A stretch of 35,815 nt of DNA from a virus. Position numbers and translations under genes: made by a program. Location: IMG/VR virus record IMGVR_UViG_3300044632_001245, positions 1-35,815 of that record; one strand, 5' to 3'. Positions 7,871-14,457 of the stretch are shown in pieces. The notes beneath the pieces were generated by a model, which saw only the letters and a list, made by a program, of their open reading frames with translations, did not search any database and was not told the origin of the DNA. Position 1 is the stretch's first letter. Each line of letters begins with the position of its first letter.

Positions 7871-10080
7871 TAGATGTATTTTTGGTAGCCGATGAGTAAA
7901 CCGCCGGTTTCAGTGGAGAGGTAGTCCACGCCGCCGGTTGTGAGTTGAATGAAGTAGTCGAGCGTCTGCCCGTCGGGCTCCCACGCCTTGTAGGTGTTTT
8001 CCAAAGTCTCCTCGACGCTGTCTGGCAAAACCAAAACGCAGCCCCCCGTGTCGCGTTGCGCCCCAGCTCCGACGGACTCGATGAGTTGCAGGGAGTGAAC
8101 GAGGAGCTTTTCCAGCTTCGCCCGCCCGCGCCATTCGACGCGCAGCTTGAAGTCATACCCACGCCCGATCGTGCGGTCGGTGAAGTCATTGGTCGTCACC
8201 TCGGGCACCACGGCGCGAAGTTGTGGCGCGTATCCCCGGAGCGCCCTAGGTTCATCGCCCGGATCGTTTGGATTGTCCTCCGAAAAACAAAGTTCCCAGT
8301 CACCCCAATCCGTCCAATTTGGATTGTTGTCGGGCCGGAATTTCAAGTCGGCGGTGAATTTTTTATTCTCCTGGCTCCACCCGCCCACCTCGCTGAACCA
8401 CAGATCACCGTGGATGAGTTTCTTTTCCGAGTAGGGGGATTTGAAATCGTAGGCTTTCGTCAGCACCAGCGAGCGGATGAAGCGATACTCGTTACCTTGA
8501 TAGGAATTTTTGTCTTGAACTTCGTTCTTCGTAATCTCCCAGAGTTGATGCTGGTCGATGTCGTCGCCGTGGTAGCAGAGGGCAAAAGCGCGGGGCGTGT
8601 CGTTGAATACCCCCGTGAGCAGCGTCACCACTTGCAGTCCGCCCCAGACCCCATCGTAGATTGCATATCCCTTGCCGCTGTTGGCCGACACGGGGCGGAA
8701 ATCCATCGCCGTGATCCCGCGATAGACCTGCCGCCCATCCACCGCGGCGGGCTTGCAAGTCATAAGCAGGCGGTCGTCGAAATAAATCATCGAGACGCGG
8801 GAGAGCTTGCTCAAATCCTCCTTGTCGAAGATCGGGTCCATCTCGGCAGAGATCGGCGTTTGCCCGAAGGAACTGAACTCCGCCCTCGCATTGCGGTAGG
8901 AGCGGATGCCGTTCCCCTCGCGGGAACGGAAAAAGATGTCGCCATTGATCGTGCAGGTCGTCTCGGCCAGTGAGCCGATGTTAGAGAACAGCACCCGCTG
9001 GAACCCTGCCGTCTCCTTCCATTGCGTGCGCGGCGTGGAGACCGCGAAACTCGTCGCCGCCCGTTCACCGAAGACAATCAAGTCGCCCTGCCCCGTGCTC
9101 ACATCCTGGATCGGGAGGAACTCCATCGTCTTCACAGGCCCCATCTCCAGCGGGATCACAAAATTCCCACCCTCGTTGATAAAAGTGTTTTCGCTGAAGT
9201 TGAGCGCGTCGGAGGAAGTTCCTGCGTTGAACTTCGTCGCCTGCCCGCCCGAGCCTGGCACGCCGACCGCTGCTGCGATCGTGAACTTATTGGTCGCAGG
9301 CTTGGACTCGATTTTGAAAGTGCCGTTGATCGCCGGAAGCGAGCTATGCCCCGTGATTGTCACATAGTCGCCGACACTCCAACCGTGCGCCGTGGCCGTG
9401 GTGATGACCACTTGGTCGTCGTCGGAGGAAGAAACGATGTCTTTCGAGGTCAGGCTACCGCCGAAGGCGATGTCCCCAGCCGTGATTTCCCGACCGTTCG
9501 GAGTGGTTACAAACAACCGTCCATGACCGTAAGCCATCTGCTTTCCGACAGGGATCGGCGTCTCTGCCGAATAATAGGTCGCCAGATTCAACCGCATGGT
9601 CGTCGAGTTGGTGAAGACCAAAACCCGAGGCGTCGAAACCCCGTCTTGGAGGACTAAAAATTCTTCAACCTGACAAGCGTAGCACGGACCCGTGCGATTC
9701 GTGAAAACCGGCACGATGGCGTTGTTTTGGTCGGTGTTCACATAGGTCACTTCCTTCCCGACCAGATCGACCGCGATCACATTGCCGTCCGCCACAAAGA
9801 CCATCACGGGCTCGCGGTTCGGAGGGTTGAAGACCGTCGCGCATTGAACGACCGTGGCCCCTGTCAGAAGCCCCGTTCCGCCGTTGATGGCGGTAAAAGT
9901 GCCGAAGAGGTCCACATAATGAAACCCAGGGCGCGTCCTCGGCCCCGCCCCTCCGCGGAAGACCACATTCTCGGCGTAGTAAACCGAAGTCTCGGGCGTC
10001 AAGACAGGGTCTTGGCTCCCGTCCATTCCGCCGGGAAGCCCTCGAAACCCATCTACGAGCCTGAGCTTGTCGGCGACCAT
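7870..10080 (-). CDS. Tail nozzle (tail tubular protein B-like), 736 aa
   Basis: A 736-residue, beta-rich protein starting with a segment typical of podoviral nozzle proteins: DGFRGLPGGMDGSQDPVL, then ETSVYYAENVVFRGG, then PRTRPGF. In that family this start introduces a beta-propeller-like nozzle through which DNA leaves the particle. The rest is a long series of beta strands with many aromatic and glycine residues. Size and placement, between the capsid gene and the adaptor, fit the family. It overlaps the next gene by one base and lies 6 nt after the small acidic gene upstream. Annotation as nozzle rests on the N-terminal signature, size and gene order. Confidence 0.85.
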   Translation of the reverse strand: MVADKLRLVDGFRGLPGGMDGSQDPVLTPETSVYYAENVVFRGGAGPRTRPGFHYVDLFGTFTAINGGTGLLTGATVVQCATVFNPPNREPVMVFVADGNVIAVDLVGKEVTYVNTDQNNAIVPVFTNRTGPCYACQVEEFLVLQDGVSTPRVLVFTNSTTMRLNLATYYSAETPIPVGKQMAYGHGRLFVTTPNGREITAGDIAFGGSLTSKDIVSSSDDDQVVITTATAHGWSVGDYVTITGHSSLPAINGTFKIESKPATNKFTIAAAVGVPGSGGQATKFNAGTSSDALNFSENTFINEGGNFVIPLEMGPVKTMEFLPIQDVSTGQGDLIVFGERAATSFAVSTPRTQWKETAGFQRVLFSNIGSLAETTCTINGDIFFRSREGNGIRSYRNARAEFSSFGQTPISAEMDPIFDKEDLSKLSRVSMIYFDDRLLMTCKPAAVDGRQVYRGITAMDFRPVSANSGKGYAIYDGVWGGLQVVTLLTGVFNDTPRAFALCYHGDDIDQHQLWEITKNEVQDKNSYQGNEYRFIRSLVLTKAYDFKSPYSEKKLIHGDLWFSEVGGWSQENKKFTADLKFRPDNNPNWTDWGDWELCFSEDNPNDPGDEPRALRGYAPQLRAVVPEVTTNDFTDRTIGRGYDFKLRVEWRGRAKLEKLLVHSLQLIESVGAGAQRDTGGCVLVLPDSVEETLENTYKAWEPDGQTLDYFIQLTTGGVDYLSTETGGLLIGYQKYI

Positions 10081-10086
10081 GGAGAA

Positions 10087-10335
10087 CTACCGTCCCATGC
10101 CCATCGCCACGGCCTTTTGGAAATCCCCAGTGTCGGGGTTGGTGGCTTCGGCGTAGGCTTCGTCTTCTTCGTCCGTCTCCTTTGATTCATCACCCTCGCC
10201 GCCGACGGGGAGGCCGTCGATCGCGGTGAGCACGAGGCTTTCGCCATCGACTTCCAAAGTTGCAAGGGCCTCGAAGGTGCCTTTGTCAGCGCCCTCGGGG
10301 AGTGTGTAGCCTTCCGGCATCGGGAATTTAATCAT
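10087..10335 (-). CDS. Small acidic protein between capsid and nozzle, 82 aa
   Basis: An 82-residue acidic protein starting MIKFPMPEGYTLPEGADKGT, with a probable compact beta start and a glutamate/aspartate-rich second half (DESKETDEEDEAYAEA). It follows the capsid gene after a hairpin and precedes the nozzle gene by 6 nt. Small acidic products here may be decoration or head-completion proteins, but nothing in the sequence fixes this. Its leader is CA-rich and lacks a clear ribosome-binding site. Family not recognised. Confidence 0.7.
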   Translation of the reverse strand: MIKFPMPEGYTLPEGADKGTFEALATLEVDGESLVLTAIDGLPVGGEGDESKETDEEDEAYAEATNPDTGDFQKAVAMGMGR

Positions 10336-10367
10336 GTGGGTTGGTCGGGTTTGATGTGTTGGTCAAA

Positions 10368-10416
10368 CCTCAAGACCGCCCCCGATCCCCTAGGGAACCG
10401 GAGGCGGGGTTTGAGG
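10368..10416 (-). terminator. Imperfect hairpin after major capsid gene (terminator or attenuator)
   Basis: An inverted repeat pairs CCTCAA with TTGAGG and continues, with a bulge and a mismatch, through GC-rich arms. The loop holds a CCCTAGGG palindrome. It lies in the gap after the capsid stop and before the small acidic gene. A clear T-run is lacking, so partial termination or mRNA 3'-end protection is more likely than a full stop. Confidence 0.5.
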
Positions 10417-10425
10417 CTTACCTAA

Positions 10426-11760
10426 TCAAGGAGCCACAGGAGGGCAGACATGGTCGCCGTCGCAATCGGTGAGATCGTTCGCACGATCCACGCAACGGAG
10501 GTGGCGGACCACAAAGCCCAACTCGGGGCGCTCGACTTTCGAGCCGTAGGCGTAGAGCGCACGGAAGAAGCCGGTGGAACCGTCGATGTTGCTCTCGCGG
10601 TCAGGGATGTTCCTCCACACGAACTCGCCAGCCCAGCTATAAGATGGGTTGTAGGTCATGCCGCCCTTGCTGGTGCGGGGCGAAGGAGTGAGAACTTTCA
10701 TCACATCCTGGTGGTAGATAACGGTGTCGGTGTAAGGAGCGGCCTTGTAACGGGCGCTGATCTCCCAACGCATTCCACGCGAGGTCGCGATAGCCTCGTA
10801 TGGGAACACACGGACCCAGTCACCAGCCACAGCGTCAAACTCATAGCGCGGCGGCAACTCAACCGTGAAAAACTTGAAGCCACGGTAGATGGCATTGAGG
10901 CCAGGGGCCGCAAGCATCGGGTTGCTGTCGCCGTTGCCCATGTAGGCATAGCGGAAGTCGTCGCGGACATTGGCGTCTTGGCGCTTGAGGTCCGAGAAGG
11001 TGTAACGCTCGCCGACAGCGGCATAGATCGGAGTCATCTCGTCCACGCGGGCGAACGGGTTGATTGACCCGCCGTTGTAGCCGAGTTGCTCGTAGATCGC
11101 TTCGAGGATGCCCCAAGTGAGCTTCGAGGTCGCCGGAGTGGTGTCGAAGTCGGTCGTGGTGGGGTCGAAGCTGGAGACCGCCACGGACTTGTTGCCGCAG
11201 GCGTTGACATACTCGTCTTGGTAAGTGTTGGTCCAGACATACTTGGTATTCTCGGAAAGGACGCGGATCACATTCTTGACCTGGTCCTCAACCTGCCAAG
11301 CGAATTGGAGGTCATCGAGGTTGATGTCGGGGCTGTTGAGAGCCGCTTTTTTGAGGCTCATCGTGCGAACGGTCACGCCGAAGCTGTCGATCTTCTGACC
11401 GACGATGTGGCTTCCGCCGCCGAGCATACCCGTGCGGGGGAGCGGACCGCCGTTGGCTCCAACGAGGTTGGAGTTATTCGGGGAAGCGGTGTAGGTGCCG
11501 CTCTTGGTGGCGTTGTCGCCATCGCCGCCCGAGGAGGTCCAGTTCTCAAAAATCACGCCACCTGGAGTCGAGACCGCGGCGCTGGAAAGCGAACGCTCGA
11601 AAATGGGGTAGCTGACTTGGTTGCCCTGACCGTCCACCCACTTATCTTTGGGAAGATATTTGAGGTAGAAGTCGGAGGTTACGATGTTCTTCGCGACATT
11701 GTTGCGGATCAAACCGCCCCACTCCACGAAAAGTTGTTCGATGTTTTGTAGTGCTGCCAT
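10426..11760 (-). CDS. Major capsid protein
   Basis: A 444-residue protein starting MAALQNIEQLFVEWGGLIRN. It is mixed alpha/beta, cysteine-poor, and contains an extended segment (about residues 55-110, glycine/serine-rich) followed by a helix-rich stretch (MSLKKAALNSPDINLDDLQF) and many aromatic beta segments, as expected for a phage shell protein. It directly follows the scaffold-like gene, has its own promoter (11888-11916), and is bracketed by a terminator upstream and a hairpin downstream. This is consistent with separate high-level expression. The C-terminus has cysteines (RCVDRANDLTDCDGDHVC) that could bind metal or crosslink. I did not identify the exact capsid family; gene order and size support the call. 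Confidence 0.85.
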   Translation of the reverse strand: MAALQNIEQLFVEWGGLIRNNVAKNIVTSDFYLKYLPKDKWVDGQGNQVSYPIFERSLSSAAVSTPGGVIFENWTSSGGDGDNATKSGTYTASPNNSNLVGANGGPLPRTGMLGGGSHIVGQKIDSFGVTVRTMSLKKAALNSPDINLDDLQFAWQVEDQVKNVIRVLSENTKYVWTNTYQDEYVNACGNKSVAVSSFDPTTTDFDTTPATSKLTWGILEAIYEQLGYNGGSINPFARVDEMTPIYAAVGERYTFSDLKRQDANVRDDFRYAYMGNGDSNPMLAAPGLNAIYRGFKFFTVELPPRYEFDAVAGDWVRVFPYEAIATSRGMRWEISARYKAAPYTDTVIYHQDVMKVLTPSPRTSKGGMTYNPSYSWAGEFVWRNIPDRESNIDGSTGFFRALYAYGSKVERPELGFVVRHLRCVDRANDLTDCDGDHVCPPVAP

Positions 11761-11780
11761 AGGATTAGAAAAAACAAAAA

Positions 11781-11805
11781 GTTTAGGTTATGAGGTTGTT
11801 ACACC
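11781..11805 (-). promoter_or_regulatory. Conserved leader element in capsid 5' untranslated region
   Basis: On the minus strand GGTGTAACAACC is followed by TCATAACCTAAAC, a variant of the element seen upstream of other late genes. No -35-like hexamer is present at the right distance, so here the element is more likely part of the leader than a promoter. A short hairpin GAGGT...ACCTC overlaps it. It lies 21 nt before the capsid start codon. Confidence 0.5.
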
Positions 11806-11887
11806 TCGTTCGTTTTTTCCGTGCGGGGATCGGAATTACACGCAAGTAATGTCCATGCAGTTACCGCCTGCAAGCAGCGTCAGGAAT

Positions 11888-11916
11888 GTAATAACCCTGC
11901 AACCTCGCAAAGTCAA
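11888..11916 (-). promoter_or_regulatory. Sigma70-like promoter of major capsid gene
   Basis: On the minus strand TTGACT (11916-11911), a 17-nt spacer and TATTAC (11893-11888) form the best canonical promoter in the window. It lies between the terminator after the scaffold gene and the capsid start, leaving an untranslated leader of about 120 nt. The same stretch read on the plus strand contains GTAATAACCCTGCAACC, an inverted copy of the recurring late element. Confidence 0.65.
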
Positions 11917-11940
11917 CAGACAATTTTCAAAGAGTTGCAA

Positions 11941-11979
11941 AAAAGAAAAACCCCACAGAGATCGAGTCCCTGTGGGGTT
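11941..11979 (-). terminator. Intrinsic terminator after scaffold gene
   Basis: On the minus strand a perfect 10-bp stem (AACCCCACAG with CTGTGGGGTT, 11-nt loop) is followed by a T-rich run (TTTCTTTTTTG). It begins 9 nt after the stop codon of the scaffold-like gene and precedes the capsid promoter. This is a classical rho-independent terminator oriented with the late genes. Confidence 0.8.
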
Positions 11980-11987
11980 AGCTACGA

Positions 11988-13229
11988 TCAGCGCAAATTG
12001 GCTTTAAGCGCCGACATGAAGTCCTCGAACTCTTCTTTGGCTGGGGCCGCTGGGGCGCTCCCGCCGCCGCCCGCCTTGGGCGTGGCTTTCTGGTATTTCT
12101 CCAGGGACTTCTCAAGCTCCTGATACCGATTGTAGAGCGAGACGAACTGGCCGTAGATGATCGGGGCCACCGCAGAGCGGTAAGCCACACGGGCGCGGGA
12201 ATCCTCGTTGAGCCCATCGAAGTCGAGTTCGCGAACGAATTTCTCGGCTCCGGCGAGTTGGCCGTTCCACTCATCATCGCCGTCGATCGGGCGCAAGAGC
12301 GGCACTGCTTGTCGGCCCTCCTCGATGACCTTGTCCACCACGCCATTGTATCGCTTGCCGTATTCCTCTTTTTGAAGTTTGGACTGCTCCTCGCGGTGTT
12401 GTTCGATTTTTTCGAGGGCGAGCTTGGCGTTGTTGACCACTTTCTGACGGGTGCTTTGCACCTTGGCGAAACGGGTCTCCAAGTCGTAGAGGGCGAATTT
12501 GTCGCGGTCGTTCATTCCTGCCGCGATGTCGCTGAGTTTGTCGGCGCGGGCGCTGGAGTCAGACTCGGCAAAGGCATTGACGATGTCGGCCTCCACAATC
12601 TCGTATTTTGCGGCGATCTGGCTGATCGACTCGCGAATCGCCTGCATGGGGGCGACCACCGCGTCCTTGAACTCCTTGGTGGCCTCGACACGGGCGACTT
12701 GTAGCTCCCGCTCGTATTCCTCATTGAGTTGGCGGAGTCGCTGCACCTCCTCGGGGTCGGTCTCGGCTTTGGCCTTTTCAAGATCGGCGAGTCGGGCTTC
12801 CAGCGCGGCGGCTTTCTCCCGCTCGGCCTTGAGGTCCTTTCGCATCGCGGCAAAAGCGTTCTTGGCGTTCTCGCTGGCGTTCTCCAACCCTTTTTCCTCG
12901 GCAGGTTCGGCAGGGGCCTCCTCTTTTTTCTTCGAGGGGGCTTTTTTCCCGCGCAGCTTGGCGAGGTCGTCGGAGGTGGGGACTTTGATCTCCTTCTCCT
13001 CGGATTCGGGCTTGCCTGCCTCGCCCTCGGGTCCCTTCTCCCCAGAGTGGTTTGTGGGCCCTGTGGGCTCGGTTTCGATCGGCGCGTCGGGGGCGGCGTC
13101 GCCATCTTGGAGCTTGGCGAAAGCGTCCGCGATACTCGCGGCGGCGTCGAAGCTCATCATTCCTCCCTTGCCTTGGGGTTCCCCTTCAGGCGCGGGTGTT
13201 GTTTGTGTGGTTTCGGTGGTGTCTGACAT
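11988..13229 (-). CDS. Putative scaffolding protein, 413 aa
   Basis: A highly charged 413-residue protein. The first 120 residues are disordered and rich in P, E, T and G. The middle (about 115-200) is a probable coiled coil (KAEREKAAALEARLADLEKA), and the C-terminal region ends in a helix with EEFEDFMSALKANLR. This is the usual design of tailed-phage scaffolds, and the gene lies immediately before the capsid gene. The start chosen is ATG 13229 (MSDTTE), with GAGG upstream; a TTG three codons earlier is possible but overlaps the preceding stop. An intrinsic terminator follows. The scaffold role is inferred from composition and position. Confidence 0.8.
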   Translation of the reverse strand: MSDTTETTQTTPAPEGEPQGKGGMMSFDAAASIADAFAKLQDGDAAPDAPIETEPTGPTNHSGEKGPEGEAGKPESEEKEIKVPTSDDLAKLRGKKAPSKKKEEAPAEPAEEKGLENASENAKNAFAAMRKDLKAEREKAAALEARLADLEKAKAETDPEEVQRLRQLNEEYERELQVARVEATKEFKDAVVAPMQAIRESISQIAAKYEIVEADIVNAFAESDSSARADKLSDIAAGMNDRDKFALYDLETRFAKVQSTRQKVVNNAKLALEKIEQHREEQSKLQKEEYGKRYNGVVDKVIEEGRQAVPLLRPIDGDDEWNGQLAGAEKFVRELDFDGLNEDSRARVAYRSAVAPIIYGQFVSLYNRYQELEKSLEKYQKATPKAGGGGSAPAAPAKEEFEDFMSALKANLR

Positions 13230-13234
13230 AAAGT

Positions 13235-13522
13235 TCAATCCTCGGGTTCGAGGCTGGGCATGAGGTCGCTATCGCCTTTACGCGGTTTGATCGGAACGCC
13301 GAGGGCGAGAAGAGCGTCGATCGCTTGGTTGAAGCCCTCGAAGCGCGTGTTTTGGTGCGAGTTCCATTCGGAGAACCCCACACCGGTCGGCGGCGAGATT
13401 TCCCTGGGGCACCCCAAATCGCGCAACGCCTCGACGGCGGCTTTCATCTCGGGGCGTTTTAACAAGTCCGCAAAGGCGCTCGTAAGCACCTCGCTGGATC
13501 GGAAGGTTTCAATCGTGGTCAT
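13235..13522 (-). CDS. Small head-region protein, 95 aa, unknown
   Basis: A 95-residue protein starting MTTIETFRSSEVLTSAFADL. It has helical N- and C-terminal parts and a central loop with GFSEWNSHQNTRFEGFNQAIDALLALG, a segment resembling short phage proteins that end in a helix after an aromatic motif. The start overlaps the upstream stop as ATGA, and the stop lies 5 nt before the scaffold start. It probably belongs to head assembly by location only. Family not firmly recognised. Confidence 0.72.
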   Translation of the reverse strand: MTTIETFRSSEVLTSAFADLLKRPEMKAAVEALRDLGCPREISPPTGVGFSEWNSHQNTRFEGFNQAIDALLALGVPIKPRKGDSDLMPSLEPED

Positions 13523-14001
13523 GGTGAGTCGTAGGCGTCGATATTCACGGAGGCGTCTCCCGTGAAGGTCATCACATAAATAAACGCGACATTGTCCCCG
13601 TTGTTGTCAGCCACAGGGGTCGCAGTAATCGCCGTGCTGGGAAGCGTGGTGATCGCGGCGATTTGATCGGGGGCCAAATACACGCCGACAGCGTAGGAGG
13701 CGGTGTTGCTGGCCGTGTCGTCGATCAGAACCTCGTGCGTGTAGGTTCCTGGCTCGTCGATCGTTTTCACATAGGCTGCATCGGCGCGGGCCACGACCAC
13801 CCTGGGGAGGATGCCCACGGAGGAAACCTCGCGGGTCGCCGTGGTGGTAAACCCAATCGTCACCGTCTTCGCCATCGGGTCTTCCCGCTTCACCCACTCC
13901 AGCTTTCCGTTGCGGGCGGCGAGTTGATAAAACCCCTCGGCCTGCGGCTTCGGGATCACCGTGAAATTCTTCGTGAACGGGTTGAAAAGAAATCGGCCCA
14001 T
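13519..14001 (-). CDS. Beta-rich head-region protein, 160 aa, possible decoration protein
   Basis: A 160-residue protein starting MGRFLFNPFTKNFTVI. The F-N-P-F opening resembles the start of the fibre protein at 25547-27223 (MRFFFNPVSGQL) and other phage attachment segments. The body is beta-rich (threonine, valine and alanine), with an Ig-like appearance from about residue 45. Position between the zinc-ribbon protein and the scaffold suggests a head decoration or accessory protein, but this is inferred. Its ATG abuts the previous stop, and its TGA overlaps the next ATG. Confidence 0.72.
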   Translation of the reverse strand: MGRFLFNPFTKNFTVIPKPQAEGFYQLAARNGKLEWVKREDPMAKTVTIGFTTTATREVSSVGILPRVVVARADAAYVKTIDEPGTYTHEVLIDDTASNTASYAVGVYLAPDQIAAITTLPSTAITATPVADNNGDNVAFIYVMTFTGDASVNIDAYDSP

Positions 14002-14238
14002 CTACCATTTCCCTTTCGGGCATTTGGAGGTTTCGAGAACGAGCTTGGCCTTGGTCGAGCAACCGCAGACCGTGCATTTGCCGGAGCCGCCCCACGCCTT
14101 CGAGTTCCAAAACGGGCACGCTTGGCACTGCTCGAACCGCTTCGTGATGACTTCCCCCGAGGCGAGCTTGAAGCCTTTCTTGGCCCATTTCGCGGTGTCG
14201 GTAAGCAGACTTTTCGCCATGTCGAAGGCGCTCGGCAT
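14002..14238 (-). CDS. Zinc-ribbon small phage protein, 78 aa
   Basis: A 78-residue protein with a cysteine pattern C38-x2-C41 ... C55-x2-C58-x-C60 ... C73, ending in KCPKGKW. This arrangement (FEQCQACPFW, then GKCTVCGCSTK) recurs in small phage proteins of unknown function and should bind one zinc ion, perhaps two. The N-terminal 30 residues are helical. Its start abuts the TAA of the HNH-like gene. Role unknown; a structural or regulatory zinc protein made with the head genes. Confidence 0.78.
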   Translation of the reverse strand: MPSAFDMAKSLLTDTAKWAKKGFKLASGEVITKRFEQCQACPFWNSKAWGGSGKCTVCGCSTKAKLVLETSKCPKGKW

Positions 14239-14457
14239 TTACTTCAAAGAGCGGTTGATCTTGGCCCGCAGGGCTTGCAGGTTGCCAGGGTTGTTGTTGA
14301 GCGGGTTGCCGTCCTTGTGGTGGACATCCATCCCGTCGCCTTTCTTCACGCGGCCCTCTGCCGCTAGCTTTCGCCGAGCGGCGTTGCGGTTCGCCCGTTT
14401 CTTCTTCTGATCGGGGCGGGCGTGGTAGTTGTCGTATTCGGCGCGGTAGTTTCTCAT
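14239..14457 (-). CDS. Minimal HNH-like protein, 72 aa
   Basis: A 72-residue, very basic protein. Residues 44-60 (DVHHKDGNPLNNNPGNLQ) match the core of HNH nucleases: the first histidine pair, a glycine/asparagine turn, then NNNPxNL. HNH proteins are often coded near packaging or portal genes and may assist terminase. This copy lacks the CxxC zinc pairs of larger HNH proteins, so activity is uncertain. The start overlaps the portal stop (ATGA). Confidence 0.75.
   Translation of the reverse strand: MRNYRAEYDNYHARPDQKKKRANRNAARRKLAAEGRVKKGDGMDVHHKDGNPLNNNPGNLQALRAKINRSLK

Noticed and set aside
7945-8973. 342-codon plus-strand frame opposite the nozzle gene
   Set aside because: Antisense shadow of a protein with a recognisable family start and correct gene order.
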